Positions 26,305 to 35,179 of a stretch of DNA of 64,000 bases are shown here, one piece after another. The notes under the pieces are model-generated. The model saw only the letters and a program-made list of their open reading frames with translations, was not told the DNA's origin and did no database searches. Numbering within the stretch: the stretch's first letter is position 1; the number at the start of each line of letters is the position of its first letter. This DNA comes from Streptomyces flaveolus (GTDB lineage Bacteria > Actinomycetota > Actinomycetes > Streptomycetales > Streptomycetaceae): assembly GCF_014648815.1 (NCBI RefSeq), contig NZ_BMRV01000002.1, positions 620,001-684,000 on the forward strand. The letters are read 5' to 3'. Position numbers and translations under genes: made by a program.

Positions 26305-27978
26305 TCAGGCCGGCTTCTCCTGCCAGCTCCGCAGCAGGTACGTGAACTGCTCGCTCGTCTCCGCCCAGTCCTCGGCGGGCGACGAGATGTAGAGGGCGTA
26401 CTCGACGCCGTCCCGGGACATGTACATCTCCTCGACGGCGCGCCGCGGGCCGGGGAAGGGTATGTCCTTGGCCAGCGCCGTCCAGGTGTACTCCCACCGT
26501 GCGCTGTCGCGGTCGCGGTACGTGGAGTGCTCCAGCGTCAGGCGCCGGTAGTCGACCAGGCGTTGGAGCTGCTGCTCCAGGTCGAGCTGGTGGGCGTAGG
26601 GGTCGTTGAAGTCGGGCGCGGTGTCGACGGCGATGCGGACGAAGTGCTCGCCGCCGTCGGGGCTGTAGTCGACCTGCCGCAGATCACCGCTGCCCGGGAG
26701 CTCCTCCCGCTCCCAGCCGGGAGGCAGGGAGAGGCTGAAACCCAGCGGGTCGTCGTGGCGGACCCAGTCGGCCGGGACGGATCCGGTGGGCGTCCCGTCC
26801 GCGGAGGGGGAGCCGGACGCGGAGGGGGACCCGGAGGCGGACGGGGTGGGCGACGAGGTGACGGCCGCACCCCGGTCCGTGTCCTGGCCCTTGTCCGACG
26901 CCTGGAGCAGCACGGCGGTGCCGCCGCCGACCAGGGCGGCGACGGCGACCACCAGCGCGATCAGCCACAGGCGGCGCCGGGGCCGTGCGGGAGGGGCGGG
27001 TGGGTAGCCCATGGGTGCCGTACCGCCGCCCGTCATGGCGGGCGGCGTCGGGTGCGGATACGGCGCATGCGCGGCCGTTCCCGGGTGGGCCGGAGCCGGC
27101 GCGTGCCCGGTGCCCGAGTACTGCGTCGGCACGTACGCCTGGGCCGCGTGGGGCCGCCGTCCCTCGGCCGCCTCGGCGAGCAGCTGCTCCGTCGCGGTCG
27201 CGTCGGGCCGGTCGGCCGGATCCTTGCGCAGCAGGGCGCTGATGACGGGCGCGAGCGGGCCGGCGTGCTGGGGCTCGGAGACCTCCTCCTCGACGACCGC
27301 CTGCATCGTGGACAGCGGCGAGGTGCGGCGGAAGGGCGACCTGCCCTCCACCGCCGTGTACAGCGTCGCGCCGAGCGCCCACAGGTCGGAGGCGGGGCCG
27401 GGATCGTGGCCGCGCACCCGCTCGGGCGCCAGGTAGTCCACGGAGCCGACGACCTCGCCGGTACGGGTGATGGTGCTGTCGCCCTCGATCTGCGCGATGC
27501 CGAAGTCGGTGAGCAGCACCCGGCCGTCGTCGGCGAGCAGGACGTTGCCGGGCTTGACGTCGCGGTGCAGGACCCCGGCGGTGTGGGCGGCGCGCAGGGC
27601 GCGCAGCACCCACAGGCCGATGCGGGCCGCCTCCCGCGGTGCGACGCGCTCGCCCTCCTTGACCGCGTCGGCCAGCGAGCGGCCCTCGACCAGCTCCATC
27701 ACGATCCAGGGCCGGCCGTCGTGTTCGAGCACGTCGTGCACGGTGACGACGGCCGAGTGGTTGATCCGCGCGGCCGCCCGCGCCTCGCCCCGGGTCCGCG
27801 CCAGCAGGATGGCCTGGTCGCTCTCGGAGACGTAGTGCGCGGCGGTCAACTCCTTGATGGCGACGACCCGGTGGAGTACCTCGTCGTGAGCGCGCCACAC
27901 CCGCCCCATGCCGCCGCTGCCGATGGACTCGCCGAGCCGGTAACGGCCCGCGACGAGCCCGCCCTGCATCTGATTCAC
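26305..27978 (-). CDS. Transmembrane Ser/Thr protein kinase with extracellular sensor domain (kinase 3)
   Basis: 557 aa. Kinase domain about 8-275 with GSGGMGRVWRA, VAIKEL, VLHRDVKPGNVLL, LTDFGIAQIEG, APERVRG. Then a Pro/Ala/Tyr/His-rich juxtamembrane segment, a helix at about 335-357 (LWLIALVVAVAALVGGGTAVLL) and an extracellular domain (about 395-557) starting VRHDDPLGFSLSLPPGWERE, then WEYTWTAL and YALYISSP. The GTG at 27978 is chosen for the GGGG 6 nt upstream and because it lands just before GRYRLGES. The extracellular fold looks like the small PsbP/Mog1-type domain; ligand unknown. Confidence 0.9.
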   Translation of the reverse strand: MNQMQGGLVAGRYRLGESIGSGGMGRVWRAHDEVLHRVVAIKELTAAHYVSESDQAILLARTRGEARAAARINHSAVVTVHDVLEHDGRPWIVMELVEGRSLADAVKEGERVAPREAARIGLWVLRALRAAHTAGVLHRDVKPGNVLLADDGRVLLTDFGIAQIEGDSTITRTGEVVGSVDYLAPERVRGHDPGPASDLWALGATLYTAVEGRSPFRRTSPLSTMQAVVEEEVSEPQHAGPLAPVISALLRKDPADRPDATATEQLLAEAAEGRRPHAAQAYVPTQYSGTGHAPAPAHPGTAAHAPYPHPTPPAMTGGGTAPMGYPPAPPARPRRRLWLIALVVAVAALVGGGTAVLLQASDKGQDTDRGAAVTSSPTPSASGSPSASGSPSADGTPTGSVPADWVRHDDPLGFSLSLPPGWEREELPGSGDLRQVDYSPDGGEHFVRIAVDTAPDFNDPYAHQLDLEQQLQRLVDYRRLTLEHSTYRDRDSARWEYTWTALAKDIPFPGPRRAVEEMYMSRDGVEYALYISSPAEDWAETSEQFTYLLRSWQEKPA

Positions 27979-28127
27979 GTTGCCCCGCAATGGTCTTGTC
28001 AGGGTCAGACTAGGGACCGGGTCCGGTTCGCGGAACGGGTGGGGTGGTACGAAGACCGCTCTGTGACAGTTGTCGCTTCCAGCGCCGGGAGGCAACCATC
28101 GCGGCCTTCCGTCCGACCCAAGTGCCG

Positions 28128-30839
28128 TCAGCCCGTGTACTGGTAGGTCGCCGACGCCTGTTCGTACAGCCGGGTCACCTCGTCGCGCTCCGCCTCGGGT
28201 CCGCGCACCTGCAGCACGTGGTAGCGCCCGTCGATCAGCATCGCGACGTTGCGCACGTACAGCTCGCCCCCGTCGGTGCCGGTCCAGGTGAACTGCCCCT
28301 CAGCCATGGTCCGTCCGCCCACCTCGATGGTCTTCAGCCCGCTGGAGGTGGCCCAGCTGGAGGCGCGGTAGGGCTGCAACTCGGGTTCCTTGTCGCGCTG
28401 GTAGGACATCGGGTCGGTGCCGAACTCGCCCGAGCCGTCCCGGCCGGGTACGACGACGAGCTCGAAGTCGCCCTTGGCGTAGACGACCTGGCCGCTGCCG
28501 TTGCGCGGTGTGCGGGTCCAGCCCTCGGCGACGGCGACCCGGAAGCCCTCCGGGTCCTTGCGCAGCGCGAAACCGTCGGCGACGTCGGGCCCGGCGGTCT
28601 GCGTCTCGGCCGAACCGGCCGACTCCGAGGGCTCGGTCTCGGGGGACGACTGCTCGGGCCGGGGCTCGCTGCTGACCTCGGGTGACTGCTCGGACGGCGC
28701 CCGGCTCGTCTCGGCGGCGGCATCCGTCCGGCCGGGGGCGCCGGCCCCGTCGGTGTCGCTCTTCGGCATGAAGAACATGGCGTACGCGACCGCCCCGGCC
28801 AGGGCGAGCAGTATCAGCAGGAGCAGGGTCCGGCCGAGGCTGCGCGGTGAACGGTCGGGGTCCTGCCGGGACCTCTTGTGCCGTCCGTGGTGGGCGGGCA
28901 GCCCGGCGCGCCGTCTGCGCACCAGCTCGCCCCGGCGGCGCACGATGGGCAGCCGGCTGGTGTCGGCGGGCGGGGCCGCGACGACGTGCAGTCCGGCCTC
29001 CGGCTCGGGCGCCGAACGCACCAGGGAGCGCAGCCAGCCGCTCAGTTCCTCGAAGTCGATGCGCTCGGTGGGGTCCTGACGCAGCAGCGACTCCACGACC
29101 GGCCGCAACGGTCCGCACTCCTCGGCGAACGCGGGCGGCTCCGCGCACACGATCTGCACCAGCTCGGCGGTCGACTCCTCCGGGTAGGGCGCGTGCCCCT
29201 GGACGGCACGGAAGAGCAGCGCGCCCAGCGCCCAGAGGTCGGTGGCGGGGCCGATGGGCGCGGCGAGCTGCCAGTTCTCGTGCACCGGCCCGGCCTGCTC
29301 CGGGGCCCAGCGCTCGGTCACGGGGCCGACCACGGCCATCCGGGCCTGCCGTGCCCGTTCGGCGGCGAGTGCGGTGCCCGGTCCGCGCCGCGCGGGGGTG
29401 GGGGCGACCGGGTCGTCCCAGCCGACGGTGGCCGGGGCGGGGGTGCTCTCCTGCCGCGGGGCGGGGGGCAGGGCGGCGCGGTCGTCGGCCGGTGCGGGGG
29501 CGGTGGTGTCCGCGGGGTCGCCGGTCGTGCGGGGCGTGGCGCCGTGCCAGGGGGTGGTGCGGACGCCGTAGGGGTCGGCGATCTGTCCGGGCGGTGCGGG
29601 TGAGCTGTCGTGTGCGCCGGTGCCGTCGTCGGGGGCGGGGCGTGCGCCGGGCACGGCCGCGCGGCCGCTCTGCGCCTCCTGCACGCGGGCCGCGGCGCGG
29701 GCGCCGGCGCGGTAGGCGGCGATGGCACCGGCGCGGGCGGCACGGATGTCGCCGCCGGCGTCGAGCGACGCGGGGGTGAAGCCGGCGGGGAGTCCGCGGG
29801 GGCCCTCCGGGCCGGTCGCCGGCAGCCCGCGCTCACTGCGCGCCTCGATGGCGGCCCGCCGAGCGGCCTCGGGATCGGCACCGCCGGGGCCGAAAACGCC
29901 GGTCACGGGACCGGAACCGCCGGGACCGAACGTCCCGGTCTCAGGACCGGCGCCGCCGGGACCGAAGCCACCGGCGTCGGCACCGGCCCCCGTGTCCGCA
30001 CCGCCCGGCCCCAGGGCCCCGGCGCGGGTCCCCCGAGAACCCCGCGCCCCAGCCTCATGTCCCCTCGGGCCGGGCCCCGGCGCCCCCGGTGCCTCCGGTA
30101 CGCCGGTCCGCCCGGCGATCCCCGGCGCACCGCCCGCGGGACCGGCCCCGCCGAGGGCCGGTGTCTCCGGCCGGCCTCCCGGCCCAGGGGGTCCCGCCTC
30201 GCCCTCCGGGGCGGGGACCGGGTCATAGCCGCACAGCGCTTCCTCCGCCGCCCCGACCGCCAGGCCGGTCAGCATCACGCGCCCGTCGTCGCAGACCAGC
30301 ACCGTGCGGGCGGTGATGTTCCGGTGGACCCAGCCGTACCCGTGCAGCACCCGCAGCGCCATGAGGACGTCGGAGGCGACCTCGGCCGCCCGGTACGGGG
30401 TCAGCGGCTGCTCGGCGAGCAGGGCGGCCAGGGGCCTCGCGGCCACCAGCTCGCTGACGATCCACAGCGAGCCGCCCTCGGCGAAGACGTCGAAGACCTG
30501 GTCAAGACGCGGATGGTCGGGAACGGCGGCCGCGGCCTGCGCGGCCTCGACGGCACGTCGCACCACCGGGTCGGCCGGCCGCCCGGGGCCGCCCCGGGGC
30601 GCCTGCGACCGCCGGCCGGTACGCCGGGCGCCGCGGTCACGGGCCGTGAAACCGTCGGGCAGGCCGTCCGCGTCGAGGACCTCCGCCTCGACGACCTCCG
30701 GCAACGGCACCTGCCGGACCAGGACTTCCTGGCCGCTGTAGGTGTCGAAGGCCCGGCTCTCGGTCAGTTCGTACTCGTCGGAGGGCGGCAGCGGCAGGCG
30801 GTAGCGGTCGGCGAGTACCCGTCCCGCATAGTCGTCCAC
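28128..30839 (-). CDS. Transmembrane pseudokinase with a giant insertion in its activation segment (kinase 4)
   Basis: 903 aa. A kinase fold is recognisable, but catalytic motifs are lost: no Gly-rich loop (YELTESRAFDTYSG, 23-36), Arg where VAVK Lys should be (VLVRQV, about 42), HRN at 172-174 in place of HRD with no catalytic-loop Lys (NITARTV), and TGL at 191-193 in place of DFG. The APE motif appears only at 512-514, so about 320 residues of Gly/Ala/Pro-rich sequence with FGPGG repeats (285-322) replace the normal 20-35-residue activation segment. C-lobe DLWALG follows at 534, then a helix (about 670-690) and an extracellular domain like its neighbours. GGGGGAGG precedes the GTG at 30839. 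Confidence 0.88.
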   Translation of the reverse strand: MDDYAGRVLADRYRLPLPPSDEYELTESRAFDTYSGQEVLVRQVPLPEVVEAEVLDADGLPDGFTARDRGARRTGRRSQAPRGGPGRPADPVVRRAVEAAQAAAAVPDHPRLDQVFDVFAEGGSLWIVSELVAARPLAALLAEQPLTPYRAAEVASDVLMALRVLHGYGWVHRNITARTVLVCDDGRVMLTGLAVGAAEEALCGYDPVPAPEGEAGPPGPGGRPETPALGGAGPAGGAPGIAGRTGVPEAPGAPGPGPRGHEAGARGSRGTRAGALGPGGADTGAGADAGGFGPGGAGPETGTFGPGGSGPVTGVFGPGGADPEAARRAAIEARSERGLPATGPEGPRGLPAGFTPASLDAGGDIRAARAGAIAAYRAGARAAARVQEAQSGRAAVPGARPAPDDGTGAHDSSPAPPGQIADPYGVRTTPWHGATPRTTGDPADTTAPAPADDRAALPPAPRQESTPAPATVGWDDPVAPTPARRGPGTALAAERARQARMAVVGPVTERWAPEQAGPVHENWQLAAPIGPATDLWALGALLFRAVQGHAPYPEESTAELVQIVCAEPPAFAEECGPLRPVVESLLRQDPTERIDFEELSGWLRSLVRSAPEPEAGLHVVAAPPADTSRLPIVRRRGELVRRRRAGLPAHHGRHKRSRQDPDRSPRSLGRTLLLLILLALAGAVAYAMFFMPKSDTDGAGAPGRTDAAAETSRAPSEQSPEVSSEPRPEQSSPETEPSESAGSAETQTAGPDVADGFALRKDPEGFRVAVAEGWTRTPRNGSGQVVYAKGDFELVVVPGRDGSGEFGTDPMSYQRDKEPELQPYRASSWATSSGLKTIEVGGRTMAEGQFTWTGTDGGELYVRNVAMLIDGRYHVLQVRGPEAERDEVTRLYEQASATYQYTG

Positions 30840-30953
30840 GTTGCCTCCCCCGGCAGCCCGGTCGTCGGTACCGGTCGGTCAATTCCGTTCGCCTCGCGGG
30901 CCGTTCCGGCTGCGTACGGTCCGCAAGCACTCACGATACGTGCCGGAGGCAAC
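30840..30953 (-). promoter_or_regulatory. Inverted repeat that can sequester the pseudokinase ribosome binding site
   Basis: On the + strand GTTGCCTCC (30840-30848, complement of the GGAGGCAAC ribosome binding region) is matched by GGAGGCAAC at 30945-30953; after a CCC bulge GGCA/TGCC add four more pairs. If the transcript starts upstream of 30953 the Shine-Dalgarno region would be paired. TTTGTG (30955-30960) and TATCGT (30933-30938) on the minus strand are a possible internal promoter that would exclude the upstream arm. Confidence 0.4.
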
Positions 30954-31006
30954 CCACAAAGAGGGGATGCCAGATCTCGGGCCGCTCAAACCCGGGCCCG
31001 CCAGAC

Positions 31007-32986
31007 CTAGGACTTGGGCGTGAACGTCTTCGTCAGCGTCCGCCAGCTGTCCCGGCGCTGGTCACTGTCCCAGTCGGCGGCCTTCGCCGTGTACATGAGC
31101 GCGTAACCCTGATGGTCGTTGACGACGAATCCCCGGTCGACGGTCCGGTACCCGGTGCCGCCGTCCTGGTAGGTGAACTCCCAGTCGGCGGCGTTCCAGC
31201 CGCGGTAGCCCACCTTCTCGATGCGGATCTTCTTGTACTGGGAGCGGACCATGTACCGCTCCTGGTTCTTCCAGTCCGCGACCGGGTCGTCCTTGGGCGT
31301 GGACGTCCAGGCGACCAGCAGCTTCTGCCCGCCGGGCCCGGTGAACCGGTCGCCGGCGCTGCCCGAGGACTGGAACTTCCATCCCTTGGGGAGCCCGATG
31401 GAGTAGCCCTGGCCGCCCCGGTGGGTGGCGGCCGCGCCGTCGTCCTTGCCCGCGCCGTCCGCGCCGCTCCCGGCGTCTCCGGAGGCGCTGGCGGCGGGGT
31501 CGCCCGCGGCGTCCGAGGAGGTGCCCGTCGCCGGCCCGGAGGCGGAGCCGTCGGTGCTGGGACCTTCGGACCCGTCCTGCCGGGTGTCACCGCTCGCGGA
31601 GGCGGTGGCGGCGGTGGTGTCGCCGCCTGCCGGGCCCTTGGCGGCGTTGTCGTCGTCACCGCCGAGGGTGAGGGCGAGCACCGTGCCGAGGACGGCGAGG
31701 GCGACGATCACCGCGATGATCACGAGCGTGCGCTTCGGCACCACGTCGGTGAGCGGTGCGCGGGGCGCGGGCCGGGGCGGCAGGTCCGGCGGCGGCACGA
31801 CGGGCCAGCCGGAACTCCGGGCGCCCGCACCGGTGCTCGGCCTGCCGGCTGCCCCGCCGGGCCCGGAGGCCGTCGCGCGGCGCGCCGGGGCGGCCGCCCC
31901 GGCGGAACCCGACGCGGCGGGGCCCGGCTCGGGGCGGGACGTGGCCGCGGCACCCGCCGCGCCCGCGCCGGCGGCGGCCTTCCGCACGGAACGCAGTGCC
32001 CCGCGCAGCCGCTCCCCGGCCTCCTCCCGCTTGCCGGCGCCGCCAGCCGAGCCGCCGCGCCGCGTGCCCTCGTCCGGCTGCGCCGGCAGCGGAACCACCT
32101 TGGTGGCGTCCATCGGCTCGTCCGCACGGACCGCGGGCGCGTGGATGACCTTGTTGAGCATCGCGCGGGCGCCCGCGTCGTCGAGGCGCTGGGCCGGGTC
32201 CTTGGTGAGCAGCCCGTAGATGACGTCCCGCAGCGGTCCGGCGTTCTTCGGCTCCTCCAGGTTCTCCGTCATCACCGCGGTGAGCGTGGCGATCGCGGAG
32301 CCCTTGTCGTAGGGCGGGGTGCCCTCGACCGCCGCGTACAGCAGGCCGCCGAGGGACCAGAGGTCGGCGGCCGGGCCGGGCTTGTGGCCGCGGGCGCGCT
32401 CCGGGGAGATGTAGGAGGGGGCGCCGACGAGCATGCCGGTGGAGGTGATGGACGGGTCGCCCTCGACCTGGGCGATGCCGAAGTCGGTGAGCACGACCCG
32501 GCCGTCCTCGGCGATCAGGACGTTGGACGGCTTCACGTCACGGTGCAGGATGCCCTCGCGGTGCGCGGAGCGCAGCACGTCGAGGACGGCGAGGCCCACC
32601 TCGGCGGCGCGCTTCGGCTCCAGCAGGCCGTCCTCCCGGATGACCTCGGCGAGCGACTTGCCCTCGACGAGTTCCATCACGATCCAGGGCCGGTCGTCCT
32701 CCTCGACCACGTCGTAGACCGTCACGGCGCTGGTGTTGCGGATCCGCGCGATCGCCTTGGCCTCACGCAGCGTGCGCGTGATCAGGCGGCGCTTCTCCTC
32801 CTCGTCGATGTTCCCCGGGAACCGCAGCTCCTTGACGGCGACCGTGCGTCCGAGGGTCTCGTCCTCGGCCCGCCACACCGTCCCCATGCCGCCGCGGCCG
32901 AGCACATCTCCCAGCCGGTACCGCCCGGCGAGGAGACGTGCGCTCTTGTCCGTACGGGATGTCCCCGCCCGCTCCGCCTCCGACAT
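31007..32986 (-). CDS. Transmembrane Ser/Thr protein kinase with extracellular sensor domain (kinase 5)
   Basis: 659 aa. Kinase domain about 18-285: GRGGMGTVWRA, VAVKELRFP, ILHRDVKPSNVLI, LTDFGIAQVEG, ISPERARG. A long Ala/Gly/Pro-rich cytoplasmic linker leads to a membrane helix at about 425-447 (TLVIIAVIVALAVLGTVLAL region). After a Ser/Ala/Gly/Asp stalk comes an extracellular domain (about 535-659; GYSIGLPKGWKFQSSG, WNAADWEFTYQDG, ALMYTAKAADWD). First gene of the cluster in the direction of transcription. The ATG at 32986 (MSEAERAG) has GAGGGG just upstream; an ATG four codons earlier also fits. Confidence 0.9.
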   Translation of the reverse strand: MSEAERAGTSRTDKSARLLAGRYRLGDVLGRGGMGTVWRAEDETLGRTVAVKELRFPGNIDEEEKRRLITRTLREAKAIARIRNTSAVTVYDVVEEDDRPWIVMELVEGKSLAEVIREDGLLEPKRAAEVGLAVLDVLRSAHREGILHRDVKPSNVLIAEDGRVVLTDFGIAQVEGDPSITSTGMLVGAPSYISPERARGHKPGPAADLWSLGGLLYAAVEGTPPYDKGSAIATLTAVMTENLEEPKNAGPLRDVIYGLLTKDPAQRLDDAGARAMLNKVIHAPAVRADEPMDATKVVPLPAQPDEGTRRGGSAGGAGKREEAGERLRGALRSVRKAAAGAGAAGAAATSRPEPGPAASGSAGAAAPARRATASGPGGAAGRPSTGAGARSSGWPVVPPPDLPPRPAPRAPLTDVVPKRTLVIIAVIVALAVLGTVLALTLGGDDDNAAKGPAGGDTTAATASASGDTRQDGSEGPSTDGSASGPATGTSSDAAGDPAASASGDAGSGADGAGKDDGAAATHRGGQGYSIGLPKGWKFQSSGSAGDRFTGPGGQKLLVAWTSTPKDDPVADWKNQERYMVRSQYKKIRIEKVGYRGWNAADWEFTYQDGGTGYRTVDRGFVVNDHQGYALMYTAKAADWDSDQRRDSWRTLTKTFTPKS

Positions 32987-33191
32987 GCGTCCCCTCATGC
33001 AACCCGCCCTGACAGAGCCTTCATTGTCTCTCACCCGACAAGTGCTCGACGCCCAGGGTGCCTCTCGTGCCGCGCCCCGGCCCGGCACGGCCCGGGGCCC
33101 GGGGAACGGCGCGTTCCGCGGGCCCCCACGAGAGACACGGGAACGCGCCGCGCGGCGTACTGACCCCGCGTCACCGTACCCGGGTACCCGC

Positions 33192-34895
33192 TCAGGGCCT
33201 GATGTCCGGTGCCCCGAGCCGGGCCGCGTCGGCCGTCAGGTCGTCCGGCTGGCGCTGCGACTCCCGCTCGGCCTCGACCCGCTTCTCGTAGTGCTGGACC
33301 TCGCGTTCGATCTGGTCCTTGTCCCAGCCCAGGACCGGCGCCATCAGCTCGGCGGCCTCGCGGGCGCTGCGGGTGCCCCGGTCGAAGGTCTCGATGGAGA
33401 TGCGGGTGCGCCGGGTCAGTACGTCGTCCAGGTGCCGCGCGCCCTCGTGCGAGGCGGCGTAGACGATCTCGGCGCGCAGGTAGTCGTCGGCGGCGTGCAG
33501 CGGCTCGCCGAGCGCGGGGTCGGCGGCGATCAGCGCCAGCAGCTCCTCCGCCAGGGCGCCGTACCGGTTGAGCAGGTGCTCCACGCGGACCACGTGCAGG
33601 CCGGTGCGCGCGGCGATCCGCGCCCGCGCGTTCCACAGCGCCTGGTAGCCCTCGGCGCCGAGCAGCGGCGTCTCCTCGGTGACGCAGTCGGCGACCCGCA
33701 TGTCGAGTCCGTGCACCGCCTCGTCCACGGCGTCCTTGGCCATCACCCGGTACGTCGTGTACTTGCCGCCCGCCACGACGACCAGCCCCGGCACCGGGTG
33801 GGCGACGGTGTGCTCGCGCGACAGCTTGCTGGTGGCGTCCGACTCGCCGGCCAGCAGCGGACGCAGCCCCGCGTACACGCCCTCGACGTCGTCGCGGGTG
33901 AGCGGCACCGACAGCACCGAGTTGACGTGTTCCAGCAGGTAGTCGATGTCGGCGCTGGAGGCGGCCGGGTGGGCCTTGTCCAGGTCCCAGTCGGTGTCCG
34001 TGGTCCCGATGATCCAGTGCCGCCCCCAGGGGATGACGAACAGCACGGACTTCTCGGTGCGCAGGATCAGCCCGGTGGTGGAGTGGATGCGGTCCTTGGG
34101 CACGACCAGGTGGATGCCCTTGGACGCCCGGACGTGGAACTGGCCGCGCTCGCCGACCATCGACTGGGTGTCGTCGGTCCACACACCGGTCGCGTTCACC
34201 ACCTGCTTGGCGCGGATCTCGTACTCGCCGCCCCCTTCGACGTCCTGCACGCGCGCGCCGACCACGCGCTCGCCCTCGCGCAGGAAGCCGGTCACCCGTG
34301 CCCGGTTGGCGACCGGGGCGCCGTACGCCGCGGCCGTGCGCACCAGCGTGGCCACGAACCGGGCGTCGTCCATCTGGGCGTCGTAGTACTGGAGGGCGCC
34401 GACCAGCGCGTCCTTCTTCAAGGCGGGTGCGACCCGCAGCGCGTGACGGCGGCTCAGGTGCCGGTGCAGGGGCAGGCCCCGGCCGTGCCCGCGGGCCATC
34501 GACATCGCGTCGTACAGCGCCACGCCCGAGCCGGCGTACAGCCGCTCCCAGCCCTTGTGCTGGAGCGGGTACAGGAAGGGCACCGGCTTCACCAGATGCG
34601 GCGCGAGCCGCTCCAGCAGCAGTCCGCGTTCCTTCAGCGCCTCCCGCACGAGCGCGAAGTCGAGCATCTCCAGATAGCGCAGGCCACCGTGGATCAGCTT
34701 GCTGGACCTGCTGGAGGTGCCCGACGCCCAGTCGCGTGCCTCGACCAGGCCGGTGGACAGGCCGCGCGTCACGGCGTCCAGGGCGGTGCCCGCACCGACC
34801 ACGCCCGCGCCGACCACCAGCACGTCCAGTTCACGCTCGGCCATGGCCGCGAGTGCCTCGGCGCGCTGCGCCGGCCCCAGTGTCGCTGTCCTCAC
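33192..34895 (-). CDS. glpD: Aerobic glycerol-3-phosphate dehydrogenase
   Basis: 567 aa FAD enzyme that oxidises sn-glycerol 3-phosphate to dihydroxyacetone phosphate and feeds electrons to the quinone pool. N-terminal FAD motif LDVLVVGAGVVGAGTALDAV (about 24-43), DWASGTSSRSSKLIHGGLRY (typical GlpD signature), GTTDTDWD, and the C-terminal DUF/GlpD helical domain (EHLLNRYGALAEELL to KDQIEREVQHYEKRV). The GTG at 34895 has GGGAGG about 7 nt upstream; the frame stays open further but lacks signals. Gene stands alone after the kinase cluster; no glpF or glpK neighbours are in the window. Confidence 0.94.
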   Translation of the reverse strand: MRTATLGPAQRAEALAAMAERELDVLVVGAGVVGAGTALDAVTRGLSTGLVEARDWASGTSSRSSKLIHGGLRYLEMLDFALVREALKERGLLLERLAPHLVKPVPFLYPLQHKGWERLYAGSGVALYDAMSMARGHGRGLPLHRHLSRRHALRVAPALKKDALVGALQYYDAQMDDARFVATLVRTAAAYGAPVANRARVTGFLREGERVVGARVQDVEGGGEYEIRAKQVVNATGVWTDDTQSMVGERGQFHVRASKGIHLVVPKDRIHSTTGLILRTEKSVLFVIPWGRHWIIGTTDTDWDLDKAHPAASSADIDYLLEHVNSVLSVPLTRDDVEGVYAGLRPLLAGESDATSKLSREHTVAHPVPGLVVVAGGKYTTYRVMAKDAVDEAVHGLDMRVADCVTEETPLLGAEGYQALWNARARIAARTGLHVVRVEHLLNRYGALAEELLALIAADPALGEPLHAADDYLRAEIVYAASHEGARHLDDVLTRRTRISIETFDRGTRSAREAAELMAPVLGWDKDQIEREVQHYEKRVEAERESQRQPDDLTADAARLGAPDIRP

Positions 34896-35179
34896 TCCTG
34901 CCTCCCGCTGTCGGTCGCGTCGGCCGCACCCGTCCGGCGAAGCCCGGTTCCGTGTACCCCCTGCCCAGATTCTGACCGGGTTGCCCGACTTCAGCCACCA
35001 CGCGCCCCCAGCCTGTGGACGACTTCCCCGCCGGTCACCGTCGACACTCGCCGGGACTCGGCCGACCAATCCCGCAAATCGGTCATATTTACTCCTAGTC
35101 TGACGTTGTGCTCGCCCATCCTGTCCACCGGGCTTGCGCACCTGTCCCGCTTCGGTTACTGGGAAGGACGGCCCACGCC

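Noticed and set aside
31112..33163. 683-codon open frame antisense to kinase 5
   Set aside because: Exact shadow of a clear kinase gene; low-complexity product.
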